Assembly: GCA_016290775.1 (NCBI GenBank)
Contig: JAEEVF010000007.1
Coordinates: 62,001-126,000, forward strand
DNA length: 64,000 nucleotides
DNA from: Acetatifactor sp.
GTDB lineage: Bacteria; Bacillota; Clostridia; Lachnospirales; Lachnospiraceae
Direction of reading: 5' to 3'
Both the position numbers and the translations under genes were made by a program. Below are positions 9,101-16,528 of this stretch, in pieces (within the stretch, counting starts at the first letter, position 1; the number at the start of each line of letters is the position of its first letter). The notes under the pieces were generated by a model. That model was not told where the DNA came from and did not search any database. It saw only the letters and a program-made list of their open reading frames with translations.

Positions 9101-9280
9101 GAGGGCCAGCAAGGTCAGGAGGGCCAGCAAGGTCAGGAAGGTCAGCAAGGTCAGGAAGGTCAGCAGAGCACGGAAGGCCAGGGCAGTGACGAAGGTCAGC
9201 CGGATAATGAGAGTCAGCAAGGCGGAGCGGATCAAGGTCAGCCCGCAGAACAAGGAGAACAGGGAGCAAATGAAGAATAA
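6149..9280 (+). CDS. Secreted GH73-like N-acetylglucosaminidase with Gln/Gly repeats
   Basis: 1043 residues. The ATG at 6149 has AAGG eight bases upstream and overlaps the previous stop (ATGA); an in-frame ATG at 6131 lacks a site. There is a signal peptide with probable cleavage after VYA (residue 36). Residues about 55-205 are roughly twenty copies of the 7-residue EGTQQGG. Residues about 210-440 resemble GH73/LytB-type glucosaminidases (FPESFRSALLALKQQHPAWSF, then RIVQEQG with candidate catalytic Glu365, then GFEGYYNYFNIGA). Two related beta modules of about 75 residues follow (about 513-682). Residues about 862-1010 are EGQQGQ-type repeats. It probably cuts cell-wall glycan; the repeats may act as wall-spanning linkers. 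No LPXTG motif or SLH domain is seen, so attachment is unclear. Confidence 0.78.
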   Translation: MKKWTGRKIACLCWLLAGTLFLQAFLACLPVMVVYAEPDETQQQGETTGQTEDTTQQGGEEGTQQGGEGTQQGGEGTQQGGEGTQQGGEGTQQGGEGTQQGEEGTQQGGEGSQQGEEGTQQGGEGTQQGGEGTQQGDEGTQQGGEGTQQGGEGTQQGGEGTQQGGEGTQQGGEGTQQGEEGTQQGGEEGTQQGGEGTQQGGETTQTPEDIAKFPESFRSALLALKQQHPAWSFEPLTTGLDWSTAVTKEMQDGKSLIHKSLATCMKEGAYDQGNWFYASRAALEHYMDPRNALTEERIFQFEQLTYHAAYHTEEALAKILEGTFMNSTVNVPGTNMKYSYLIHQIGLNEEVLVSPFHLAARIVQEQGQGTGPMISGTYPGFEGYYNYFNIGATGRTNQEVIENGLKYARDYWGNEGGLGAYWALLGGAKYIASGYIKKGQDTLYLQKFNVNPKASSALYTHQYMQNVTAPTTEAKSIRDLYVSANALESPFVFRIPVYENMPESACPKPTSSTNIVLELPSDVSATKIVVDEAEYEGVSFYDYAKKKRRLIVTLPDGNGKKASLEIKNAQGTVVRGFYWDLTYQGTYYTVATGTKPGSETEPEPEPIVLTNDITIELPEGVTAPGLWLDGVPIAGTMKDGKITVTANDEKAKTATIYVFNESGVPVDSYVWMLSYGEKGYEAVLMPELQWLLSYHGFSIRITGYSGIRVQSGITASAREKLLGEGIDGYHLKEYGTVVMNSANLAEYSMLLDGAKTTKGISYGKAEDGTITDTIYAITDGQYRFTCVLIKLPVERYKTDFAFRAYAKLEKDGQELILYGPIVQRSIYTLAKNMINRQSYDPESSTGQFLQTLVDDADALEAQSQQGGEGQEGQQGQEGQEGQQGQEGQQGQEGQEGQQGQEGQEGQQGQEGQEGQQGNEGQQGQEGQEGQQGQEGQQGNEGQQGSEDQQGSEGQQGSEGQQGNEGQQSTEGQEGQQGQEGQQGQEGQQGQEGQQGQEGQQGQEGQQSTEGQGSDEGQPDNESQQGGADQGQPAEQGEQGANEE
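6311..6762 (+). repeat. 21-bp coding repeat (EGTQQGG), about 20 copies
   Basis: Near-perfect tandem repeats of 21 bp, with a few units of 24 bp that add one Glu. Third-position differences (GGC GAG versus GGC GAA, CAG versus CAA) show that the units have drifted and partly been re-homogenised. The array has no stop codon in any frame of the opposite strand, which produces long but meaningless reverse frames. It is expected to vary in length between strains by slippage or recombination. Confidence 0.9.
8735..9180 (+). repeat. Coding repeats of EGQQGQ / EGQQGS type
   Basis: A second Gln/Gly/Glu repeat region in the C-terminal part of the glucosaminidase gene, built from 9- and 18-bp blocks (CAGGAAGGC, CAGCAGGGC). 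Variants with N, S or T after the QQG core cluster between about 8890 and 9060. Its phrasing differs from the N-terminal 21-bp array, so the two arrays expanded independently. Confidence 0.88.
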
Positions 9281-11147
9281 GAATTCAAAATTGCATAGAG
9301 CGATCCTACGGATCGGGATTCTGACAGTCGCGACGACTTCATTTCTTTCGTTTGCTGGCTGTGAAAAGATCGGCGGACAGGGGAAAAAGAGCGTCACCGT
9401 TCAGGGCGAAGTGCTTCTCACCCATGAAGAAAAGGCCATTTTGGAATATCTAGAGGGAAGATCCCTTGGAAACCTTTCCGAGAAGGAATATCTCAATCTG
9501 GCAAAGCTCTTCGCAGATCGTAAAATGATCCGTGAGCAAAGGAATGTTTTAGAGGAATGCGTTCAGTTCCATGCTTCTGAAAGTGCCATAGAACAGCTAA
9601 AGGGAATCTGGGTCAACCTCGAGGAGGAGCCGGAGGTGCTTTCCAAGGCAAATGAAATGTTCCAGGCAATGCGGTCCGGAGGAGATTATGCACAAGCGGT
9701 GAATCTGCTCTTGGATCCTGCATGGCAAAGGGCCGTGACACCCGTATTGTATCAGACGGGCAGGAACTATTATCTCCCTGCAGAGGACGGACGGATCGCA
9801 CTGTTGCTTTCCGCAGAATATGGTGAGGACGGTCTGCTCGCAGTGACAGTTTGGTCGCATGCGAGCGATACCAAGATCAATGTTTTGCACGGCAATGAAA
9901 AGAAGGTCACGCTCCTTACTTGTGAGCGTTCTAAGAACAAATATGAAGGCGCCTTCGAGGCCTGGACGGTTGAGGCAGAGAGGGGCAACGTCTTCCGCGA
10001 GGAGGGCACGCTTGCGAACGGAAAGTATTCGGGAGCATATAAAGTCAGTGCCGCGCTGGACGCTGGCAGCATGGACGCCGAGCTTCTTTGGAGACAAAAG
10101 GACTCCATCGCCAAGGTAGATTACGTCGGCTCCTTTGACAAGGAGGGACACTCTCTTCTTCGTCAGGACGAAGGCCGCGTTGCGCTTCTGGAAGAGGATG
10201 ACGGAACCTTACTTGTTTATGCATATCAGCCAGATCTGGGGCTTGGTCTGTATCGTCAGGACGGAGCCTCGGAATTTAACGTATATGAAGTCGCCGGAAA
10301 GAGCATCCCGTCCTTTAGCACTTACAAGCCGGGCACGGAGTTGCCGTTCTTAAAAGACTATGATGAAAAGCGTAAACAGGTGCCGGAGACCAGAGTGGTG
10401 AACGGCAGACTGCAGGCTTGCATCGATGGCAGCTGGTACGATCTTGGAACACTGGATTCCATCGCAGATCAGGACGTTTTTGAAAGCTACCATAAGCAGG
10501 AACAGTCATACCTCTCATCGGCGACGAAGAAAGAAAGCGAAGTCGGAACGGGAGACGTGGACGCGAGCAGCATTCGCGTAGCGGAAGGCGGAGAGCTTGT
10601 AACGCCGACGCCTACGCCGGAAGTCACACCGGAACCTTCACCGACGCCTACGCCGGAGCCTACGACGACGCCTAATCCTACGACATCGCCGAAGCCTACG
10701 GCGACGCCAAAGCCGACGAACACACCGAAGCCAACGACATCGCCGAAGCCTACGACATCGCCGAAGCCTACGACATCGCCGAAGCCCACGAATGCGCCTT
10801 CGACACCTGCACCGTCAACACCGACGCCTTCAACGCCTGCACCGTCAACGCCGACGCCTTCAACGCCTGCACCGTCAACACCGACGCCTTCGACGCCTGC
10901 ACCTTCGACACCAGCACCAGCAACGCCAACGCCCGCACCTGCAACGCCGACGCCAGCACCGGAGGCGCCGACGCCAGCACCGGAGGCGCCGACGCCAGCA
11001 CCGGAGGCGCCGACACCCGCACCTGAAACGCCAACGCCTGCACCGGAGACGCCGACACCAGCACCGGAAACGCCGACGCCTGCGCCGGAAACACCCGCGC
11101 CACAGCCGACAGACACGGACGTGGAATGGGGCGACTGGGACTTGTAG
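9270..11147 (+). CDS. Lipoprotein with long Pro/Thr-rich C-terminal tail
   Basis: 625 residues from the ATG at 9270, which overlaps the glucosaminidase stop by 11 bp; AAGGAGAA and GGGAG lie upstream. The frame is open further upstream, but that part only reads the Gln-repeat region out of frame. A basic N-terminus, a hydrophobic stretch and LSFAGC make a plausible lipobox, so the protein should be anchored outside the membrane. Residues about 30-430 are a globular region I do not recognise. Residues about 443-617 are TPTPEP, TSPKP, STPAPSTPTP and EAPTPAP repeats. It ends in the acidic, aromatic EWGDWDL. The gene is coupled to the glucosaminidase and probably works with it at the wall. Function is unknown. 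Confidence 0.75.
   Translation: MKNKNSKLHRAILRIGILTVATTSFLSFAGCEKIGGQGKKSVTVQGEVLLTHEEKAILEYLEGRSLGNLSEKEYLNLAKLFADRKMIREQRNVLEECVQFHASESAIEQLKGIWVNLEEEPEVLSKANEMFQAMRSGGDYAQAVNLLLDPAWQRAVTPVLYQTGRNYYLPAEDGRIALLLSAEYGEDGLLAVTVWSHASDTKINVLHGNEKKVTLLTCERSKNKYEGAFEAWTVEAERGNVFREEGTLANGKYSGAYKVSAALDAGSMDAELLWRQKDSIAKVDYVGSFDKEGHSLLRQDEGRVALLEEDDGTLLVYAYQPDLGLGLYRQDGASEFNVYEVAGKSIPSFSTYKPGTELPFLKDYDEKRKQVPETRVVNGRLQACIDGSWYDLGTLDSIADQDVFESYHKQEQSYLSSATKKESEVGTGDVDASSIRVAEGGELVTPTPTPEVTPEPSPTPTPEPTTTPNPTTSPKPTATPKPTNTPKPTTSPKPTTSPKPTTSPKPTNAPSTPAPSTPTPSTPAPSTPTPSTPAPSTPTPSTPAPSTPAPATPTPAPATPTPAPEAPTPAPEAPTPAPEAPTPAPETPTPAPETPTPAPETPTPAPETPAPQPTDTDVEWGDWDL
10597..11120 (+). repeat. Coding Pro/Thr repeats (PTP/PAP/PKP)
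   Basis: Tandem codon repeats in the lipoprotein gene. The blocks change along the array: first TTSPKP, then STPAPSTPTP, then EAPTPAP and ETPTPAP. Each block is almost perfect at DNA level, which indicates recent successive expansions. Such tails are usually extended rods that cross the cell wall and can carry O-linked sugars; that role is an inference here. Confidence 0.88.
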
Positions 11148-11162
11148 GACGCAATCCCTTCA

Positions 11163-11191
11163 TTGCATTGGGGAACAAAGAGTGGTATAAT
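11163..11191 (+). promoter_or_regulatory. Sigma-A type promoter for the pse genes
   Basis: TTGCAT at 11163-11168, a 17-bp spacer and TATAAT at 11186-11191. It lies in the 91-bp gap before pseB and gives a leader of about 40 nt. It is the clearest promoter in the first 15 kb and makes 11239 onward a separate transcription unit. Confidence 0.7.
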
Positions 11192-11207
11192 ATAACGAAC
11201 TATTTTG

Positions 11208-11223
11208 CAGATCCGCGGATCTG
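11208..11223. promoter_or_regulatory. 16-bp perfect palindrome, possible operator
   Basis: CAGATCCGCGGATCTG is a perfect inverted repeat lying just downstream of the probable transcription start and 15 bp before the pseB start codon. It could be a repressor operator or form a small hairpin in the leader. No regulator is encoded next to it. Confidence 0.35.
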
Positions 11224-11238
11224 AGAGAGAGGACAAAC

Positions 11239-12234
11239 ATGTTAAACAACAAAACCATTTTGGTAACAGGAGGTACGGGAAGCTTCGGAAAGGCATTTAC
11301 CAAGTACGTACTGACGCATTATGATCCCAAGAAGATCATCATATACTCCAGAGACGAATTCAAGCAATTCATCATGCAGGGAGAATTCAAGGAGTATCTT
11401 CCCAAGCTTCGCTTTTTCATTGGCGACGTGCGTGACGCGGAGCGCCTAAAGCGTGCCATGGAAGGCGTGGATTACGTAGTCCATGCGGCAGCCTTAAAGC
11501 AGGTGCCTGCTTGTGAATATAACCCCGCGGAGGCGATCAAGACCAACATTCACGGCGCACAGAACGTGATCGACGCCAGCCTTGACTGCGGCGTAAAGAA
11601 GGTTGTGGCACTTTCCACGGATAAGGCAGTGAACCCCGTAAACCTTTACGGCGGGACCAAGCTGGTGAGCGACAAGCTCTTTATCGCGGCGAATGCATAT
11701 GCAGGATTAAAGGACATTTGCTTCTCCATCGTCCGCTACGGAAACGTGGCAGGCAGCAGAGGCTCCGTGATCCCGAAATTTCATGAAATGATCAAGGCAG
11801 GCGCAACGGAGCTGACCGTGACGGATTACCGCATGACAAGATTCTGGATCAGCTTAGAGGAGGGCGTAAAGCTCGTTATCAAGGCACTTGAGGAATCCAC
11901 GGGCGGCGAGACCTTTATCTCCAAGATCCCGTCCTTTAAGATCACGGATTTGGCGCAGGCAATGCTCCCCGGCTGTAAGATGCCTGAGATCGGAATCTAC
12001 CCCGGAGAAAAGCTCCATGAGATCATGGTGACCACGGAGGATTCGCTGACCACTTACGAATATGAAAAGCATTTTATCGTATATCCTCAGGTGCGCTGGA
12101 ATGATCGCCAGCAGATCATCCCGGGCGGCAAGAAAGTGGAAGAGGGCTTTTCCTACAGCTCCGGCAACAACACCGAGTGGCTTAGCGTGGAGCAGATCCA
12201 AGAGCGCTTAAAGACCCTGGATCTGGAGAAATAA
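11239..12234 (+). CDS. pseB: UDP-GlcNAc 4,6-dehydratase (inverting), PseB
   Basis: 331 residues, normal family length. The NAD(P)-binding TGGTGSFG lies at 10-17, DVRDAERL near 64-71, and the active-site YGGTK at 137-141. The whole pattern (SRDEFKQFIMQ, HAAALKQVPACEYNP, RYGNVAGSRGSVIP) matches PseB/FlaA1-type enzymes, which convert UDP-GlcNAc to UDP-2-acetamido-2,6-dideoxy-beta-L-arabino-hexos-4-ulose, the first step toward pseudaminic acid. It is followed 22 bp later by pseC, so the two should act in sequence in the cytoplasm. The retaining homologue family (CapD/PglF) is much longer and membrane-bound, which argues against it. Confidence 0.92.
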   Translation: MLNNKTILVTGGTGSFGKAFTKYVLTHYDPKKIIIYSRDEFKQFIMQGEFKEYLPKLRFFIGDVRDAERLKRAMEGVDYVVHAAALKQVPACEYNPAEAIKTNIHGAQNVIDASLDCGVKKVVALSTDKAVNPVNLYGGTKLVSDKLFIAANAYAGLKDICFSIVRYGNVAGSRGSVIPKFHEMIKAGATELTVTDYRMTRFWISLEEGVKLVIKALEESTGGETFISKIPSFKITDLAQAMLPGCKMPEIGIYPGEKLHEIMVTTEDSLTTYEYEKHFIVYPQVRWNDRQQIIPGGKKVEEGFSYSSGNNTEWLSVEQIQERLKTLDLEK

Positions 12235-12256
12235 CCGTAAAGGACAACATCCCAAA

Positions 12257-13450
12257 ATGGAAGAATTGGCAATTTTCGGCGGTAAGCCGGTTCGCGAAAA
12301 GAAGATTTTTTACGGAAGACAATGCGTGGAACAGGATGACGTAGATGCGGTCGTTGAGACCCTCATGAGCGATTATGTTACCTGCGGTCCCAAGATTGTG
12401 GAACTGGAGAAAAAGCTTTGTGAGGTGACTGGAGCAAGGTATGCGGTGGCAGTTTGCAACGGCACTGCGGCACTTCACTTGGCCGCCATGGCAGCAGGCT
12501 TTGGCCCCGGGGATGAGGTGATCGTCAGCTCCATTACGTTTGCGGCTTCCGCGAATTGCGTGCGCTATTGCGGCGCTACGCCAGTCTTCGCCGACATCAA
12601 TAACGAAACCTATAATATCGACCCTGAGTGCATCCGAAGGCTCATCACGCCAAAGACGAAGGGAATCGTGGCCGTGGATTTCACGGGTCAGGCTACGGAA
12701 CTAGATGAGATCCGCAAGATCTGCAAGGAGCATAACCTGATCCTGATCGAGGATGCGGCACATGCCATGGGGACGAAATATAACGGCCAGCCCGTAGGTT
12801 CCATCGCAGACATGACCTGTTTTAGCTTCCATCCCGTAAAGACGGTGACTTGCGGCGAGGGCGGAGCGATCACGACCAATGACGAGGCGCTTTATCGTCA
12901 TCTTGCAAGGCTTCGCACCCACGGCATCACAAGAAACCCTGAGGAGATGGTGCATCCCACGGACGCTGCCTGGTACAATGAGCAGGTGGAGCTGGGCTTT
13001 AACTATCGTCTGACTGATTTCCAGGCGGCAATGCTCATCAGCCAGTTAAGGAAGCTTCCGAAGTTTTCGGCAAGGCGTAAGGAGATTGTGGCCGCATATG
13101 ACGAAGCCTTCTCCAAGATTCCTGAGATCCAGGTACAAAGGGAGATTCCCGAGAGCGACACCACGAGGCATTTGTATATCCTGAGGCTCCGCCTCGATAA
13201 GCTCACTTGCGACAGAAGACAGTTTTTTGATGCGCTCTATGCGGAGAACACTTGCCCGCAGGTGCATTATCTGCCGGTTTATTGGCATTCCTATTACGAG
13301 AAGCTGGGCTACCCCAAGGGGCTTTGCCCGAACGCTGAGCGTTTTTATGAATCTTCCATGAGCATTCCGCTGTATTACTCTCTGACGGATGAGGAAGTCA
13401 GGGATGTGATCCGCGCAGTGGAAAAGGTTGTGGCATATTACCGAAAATAA
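12257..13450 (+). CDS. pseC: UDP-4-amino-4,6-dideoxy-AltNAc transaminase, PseC
   Basis: 397 residues. It is a PLP enzyme of the DegT/DnrJ/EryC1 family: GTAALHLA loop near 75, the Asp of LIEDAAHAMG near 168, and the PLP-binding Lys195 in SFHPVKTVTCGEGG. N-terminal ..FYGRQCVEQDDVDAVVETLMSDYVTCGP and VDFTGQA are typical of PseC, which aminates the PseB product with glutamate. AAAGGA lies about 13 bases before the ATG, a rather long spacing. Position directly after pseB supports the assignment. An alternative is another 4-keto-sugar aminotransferase with the same substrate class. Confidence 0.88.
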   Translation: MEELAIFGGKPVREKKIFYGRQCVEQDDVDAVVETLMSDYVTCGPKIVELEKKLCEVTGARYAVAVCNGTAALHLAAMAAGFGPGDEVIVSSITFAASANCVRYCGATPVFADINNETYNIDPECIRRLITPKTKGIVAVDFTGQATELDEIRKICKEHNLILIEDAAHAMGTKYNGQPVGSIADMTCFSFHPVKTVTCGEGGAITTNDEALYRHLARLRTHGITRNPEEMVHPTDAAWYNEQVELGFNYRLTDFQAAMLISQLRKLPKFSARRKEIVAAYDEAFSKIPEIQVQREIPESDTTRHLYILRLRLDKLTCDRRQFFDALYAENTCPQVHYLPVYWHSYYEKLGYPKGLCPNAERFYESSMSIPLYYSLTDEEVRDVIRAVEKVVAYYRK

Positions 13451-13463
13451 GGCAGGACAAACA

Positions 13464-14033
13464 ATGGATGCTGAGGCAATGATGAGAAGGTACGCAGACT
13501 CCGCGGCAGGGATCTGCATTCGCCCGATCACGGATGAGGACACGCCTCTTGTGGTGAAATGGAGAAACAACGAGGCCGTGCGGAGCAGGTTCATCTACCG
13601 CGAGCCCTTTACGGCAGAGGGGCATACGAAATGGCTTCGTAATTACGTGGACACGGGCAAGGTCATTCAGACGATCGTGTGTGAAATCGAGGGAGGCCGC
13701 CCCCTTGGAAGCGTTTTTTTGAGGGACGTGGACAGGACGCACTCGAAGGCAGAATATGGGATCTTCCTTGGTGAGGATGATGCCAGAGGCCGCGGCATTG
13801 GCACGGCGGCAGCGAAGCTCATGCTGCGATATGCCTTCGAAGAAGCGGGGTTGCACCGCGTGTACCTTCGGGTGCTTGCGGATAACGTTCCTGCGATCCG
13901 AAGCTATGAAAAGGCTGGTTTTGTCAAGGAAGCGTATTTGCGCGAAAGCGTATTCTTGGATGGCGTTTACCGAGACGTGATCCTGATGTCAGTCCTCGAA
14001 GAGGAATGGCGGGAAGAAAACAAAGTGGAGTAA
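13464..14033 (+). CDS. GNAT N-acetyltransferase, PseH candidate
   Basis: 189 residues from the ATG at 13464 (AGGA upstream; the frame extends back into pseC but has no site there). It has the GNAT fold of the RimJ-like group: IRPITDEDTPLVVKWRNN at the start, and the acetyl-CoA pyrophosphate loop ARGRGIGTAA near 107-116, followed by NVPAIRSYEKAGF. LGSVFLRDVDRTHSKAEYGI resembles PseH, which acetylates the 4-amino group made by PseC. Gene order pseB-pseC-acetyltransferase is the standard pathway order. Without the downstream pseG/pseI/pseF in view, a role in making a different 2,4-diacetamido sugar is equally possible. Confidence 0.72.
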   Translation: MDAEAMMRRYADSAAGICIRPITDEDTPLVVKWRNNEAVRSRFIYREPFTAEGHTKWLRNYVDTGKVIQTIVCEIEGGRPLGSVFLRDVDRTHSKAEYGIFLGEDDARGRGIGTAAAKLMLRYAFEEAGLHRVYLRVLADNVPAIRSYEKAGFVKEAYLRESVFLDGVYRDVILMSVLEEEWREENKVE

Positions 14034-14045
14034 GGACGAAAAGCA

Positions 14046-15020
14046 ATGAAGAAGATCAGCTTTGTGATCCCTTGTTATCGCTCCGAGCAGACCATTGGTC
14101 ACGTGGTGGCCGAGATCGACGGAAAGATGCAGGAGATGAAGGATTTTGAATATGAGATCGTTTTGGTGAATGACTGTTCGCCTGACCACACCAAGAATGC
14201 GCTGTGGGATCTTTGCCAGGAGAAAAGCTCTGGAAACGGCGTTCGCCGCGCGATCAGCTTTGCAAAGAACTTTGGCCAGCATTCCGCTTTGATGGCAGGG
14301 CTTCGCGCCTCCTCGGGCGATTACGTGGTATGTTTGGATGATGACGGTCAGACGCCCGCAGATGAAGTGGACAAGCTGATCGCAAAGCTGGAAGAGGGGT
14401 TTGATGCAGTTTATGCAAAGTATGAGCATAAGCATCATTCCGTTTTCCGTAATCTGGGGAGCAAGGTCAATGAACTGATGACCAGGGTGATGCTGGGAAA
14501 ACCCAAGGAATTGTTTATCTCCAGCTATTTTGCAGTGAGAAGATTTGTCGTGGAGGATATGATCAAATACGAGAATTCGTATCCCTACGTGATCGGGCTT
14601 GTGCTCCGTTCCACCAAGAGCATCACGAACGTGGTGGTGTCCCACAGGGACAGGGAGCAGGGCAGTTCGGGATATACGCTCAAAAAGCTTTTGGGACTTT
14701 GGTTTAATGGCTTCACGGCCTTTTCCGTAAAGCCTCTTCGCATCGCCACGGCGATCGGAAGCTTTTGCGCCATCGCTGGTTTTCTTTACGGCATCTACAC
14801 GGTGATCAAATGGTTTATCAATCCGGACGTGCCCATGGGCTTTAGCTCGACAATGTCGGCGATCGTCTTCTTTGGAGGCATGATCATGTTGATGCTCGGA
14901 CTGATCGGCGAGTACGTTGGCCGCATTTACATCAGTCTGAACAATTCACCGCAGTACGTGATCCGCGAGACCATCAACGTGGAAAAAGGAAAAAACGACG
15001 CTACTGAAAAGAAGCTTTGA
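14046..15020 (+). CDS. GtrB/ArnC-like GT2 (polyprenyl-phosphate sugar transferase)
   Basis: 324 residues. The GT-A domain has FVIPCYRSEQTI, LVNDCSPDHT, SFAKNFGQHSALMAG and the metal site LDDDGQTP near 96-103. Two membrane helices follow (about 236-262 and 271-297) with GYTLKKLLGLWFNG before them. This layout is that of GtrB, ArnC and Dpm1-like enzymes, which move a sugar from a nucleotide donor to undecaprenyl phosphate on the inner face. Being fourth in the pse unit, it may load the pse-derived sugar onto lipid carrier. Its end overlaps the convergent SGNH gene by 20 bp. Confidence 0.85.
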   Translation: MKKISFVIPCYRSEQTIGHVVAEIDGKMQEMKDFEYEIVLVNDCSPDHTKNALWDLCQEKSSGNGVRRAISFAKNFGQHSALMAGLRASSGDYVVCLDDDGQTPADEVDKLIAKLEEGFDAVYAKYEHKHHSVFRNLGSKVNELMTRVMLGKPKELFISSYFAVRRFVVEDMIKYENSYPYVIGLVLRSTKSITNVVVSHRDREQGSSGYTLKKLLGLWFNGFTAFSVKPLRIATAIGSFCAIAGFLYGIYTVIKWFINPDVPMGFSSTMSAIVFFGGMIMLMLGLIGEYVGRIYISLNNSPQYVIRETINVEKGKNDATEKKL

Positions 15021-16410
15021 TGCATTCGATGACTGCCTTGGAGATCCGATAACGTCCGCTTTCGCCGGGATGAATGTCGTCTTCGAGATAATATTTCGCA
15101 ACGTTTGTCGGGATCACGTCCATGAAGTCATTGATGACGGGAAGGCCGTACTCTTCGCCGAGGCTTACGACGGCATCCGCATATGCGCCAAGGGGTGAGC
15201 CGTTTTCACCTTTGACGTCGGCGCCTGCGTGATAGCTGGTGATGCCGTTGGGAGCTACCAAAACGATCTTTACGTCAGGACGGGCGGCCTTTAGGGTTTC
15301 GATCATGCTGCGCAGGCTACCGCAGTAGGTGTCCGTATCCAGCGGGTCCATCGGGTTTTCGATGGCATGGCCTTTGAGGTAATCATTGAGTCCAAAGTGA
15401 AGCACGAAGACCGTGGCCCGGCCGGAGGAAGAAGCTTCGTCCTCCCAGCGCTTTTTGAGGCCGTCGTAAACCGCCACGTCCGAGGGAATGCCGGAAAGAT
15501 CATGGTCAAGATAAGCCTTCAACAGGTTCGTGCCGCTGTTTTCAAGGTTGCCGGCGGCGGAAGCACCACCGAAGCCGCAGTTGTAGGTCCTCGCATGAGA
15601 AAGCGAAGCGACCAGCTCCGGAATGGAGTTATGCCCCGTGAAGCGTCCGAACACGCTATCCCCTAAAAAGATGACGTCGAAGGAGGACAGGTCGGGGAAT
15701 TGATAGCCATCAGCCTTACTGCTTACAAGAAGACGGTTGAATTCATCAAAATAAAGCGCCATGTTTTCGGGCTTTAGGTCACAGTTGTGATCAACGTCCC
15801 CGTAGATAAAGAGCCGCGTCGCAATGTCTTTGGTAAGGAGCGTGCCCTTTTTTTCATAATTTGCGTCATCGGCGATCAGCCACTCCTGGGCGAAGAAGGA
15901 ATATACATGGACGTTTTCCCTTCCGATCAGGCCTTCCGCTAAGGAAAGATAAGCATTGTAAGCTTTCTCAAGGCTTGGGAGCTTCATCCAGTCGGAAAGG
16001 CGACGGTACATGGGAAAGACCTCGAAAGAAACTTCCGGAAAGGCTTTTTTCCACTCAAGCACGTCTGACGCAGTGACCTTTCTAGGGTCGATGCCAAGAT
16101 AGATGCTGGTCAGTTCGTTTTCGGACTGACGGACCTCTGCAAGATAGGTCTTAAGGACCTTCGCATTTGGGATCACTTCCTTGAGCTTTAGAATGTCAAG
16201 GGCCCGATAATGGGAAAAGTCCTCTTCGTCGTAGGTGTCGATGGGGAACATGGAAAGGAAGACGCAGTTATATTCCGAAGTCCGAAGAAGCTCGCGCGTT
16301 TTTGACTTGGGAGCTCTGAAAAACAGGCACAAGAAAAGAGCCGTGCCTGACAGAAGCAGCAAGGAAGCGATTGCGATCAAGATCCATTTTGTTTTGCGAG
16401 AGTGTTTCAT
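15001..16410 (-). CDS. Membrane-anchored SGNH/GDSL hydrolase
   Basis: 469 residues. The start at 16410 is chosen because AGGAG lies six bases upstream on the minus strand; nine more codons upstream are open but lack a site. One N-terminal membrane helix (about 8-30) places the rest outside the cell. The C-terminal half is an SGNH esterase domain: nucleophile Ser in IFLGDSVFGR near 249-258, block III HFGLNDYLKG, and DDIHPGESGRY carrying the catalytic Asp/His near 443-446. It may add or remove acyl (O-acetyl) groups on the polysaccharide. It is convergent with the GtrB gene and divergent from the ABC transporter. Confidence 0.85.
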   Translation of the reverse strand: MKHSRKTKWILIAIASLLLLSGTALFLCLFFRAPKSKTRELLRTSEYNCVFLSMFPIDTYDEEDFSHYRALDILKLKEVIPNAKVLKTYLAEVRQSENELTSIYLGIDPRKVTASDVLEWKKAFPEVSFEVFPMYRRLSDWMKLPSLEKAYNAYLSLAEGLIGRENVHVYSFFAQEWLIADDANYEKKGTLLTKDIATRLFIYGDVDHNCDLKPENMALYFDEFNRLLVSSKADGYQFPDLSSFDVIFLGDSVFGRFTGHNSIPELVASLSHARTYNCGFGGASAAGNLENSGTNLLKAYLDHDLSGIPSDVAVYDGLKKRWEDEASSSGRATVFVLHFGLNDYLKGHAIENPMDPLDTDTYCGSLRSMIETLKAARPDVKIVLVAPNGITSYHAGADVKGENGSPLGAYADAVVSLGEEYGLPVINDFMDVIPTNVAKYYLEDDIHPGESGRYRISKAVIECIKASFQ

Positions 16411-16445
16411 GCAAGCTCCTATTGGGGCGAAAATCATTTGATCAG

Positions 16446-16462
16446 ATTATAACACGTACGTG
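16446..16462 (-). promoter_or_regulatory. Extended -10 promoter and palindrome for the SGNH gene
   Basis: On the minus strand TGTTATAAT gives an extended -10 (TATAAT at 16451-16446); no good -35 is seen. It abuts the perfect palindrome CACGTACGTG at 16453-16462, itself flanked by ATCAGA copies. The 118-bp divergent gap also feeds the ABC transporter gene, for which no convincing promoter is visible. Confidence 0.45.
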
Positions 16463-16528
16463 ATCAGAAAAGAAAACGTTTTTTGCGATAAGAAATAAAC
16501 GAAACTTGGAAAGCAGGACCATACGTCG

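Noticed and set aside
8664..9269. N-terminal Lys/Arg/Ala-rich extension of the lipoprotein
   Set aside because: It is an out-of-frame reading of the Gln repeats; the lipoprotein signal begins at 9270 with its own ribosome site.
8132..9397. Reverse-strand frame of 421 codons opposite the second Gln repeat
   Set aside because: Shadow of the repeat-rich glucosaminidase gene; the apparent Leu-rich helices come only from the complement of Gln/Gly codons.
10487..11296. Reverse-strand Gly/Val/Ala-rich frame of 269 codons
   Set aside because: Complement of the Pro/Thr repeats; overlaps the promoter and start of pseB and has no homology that I recognise.
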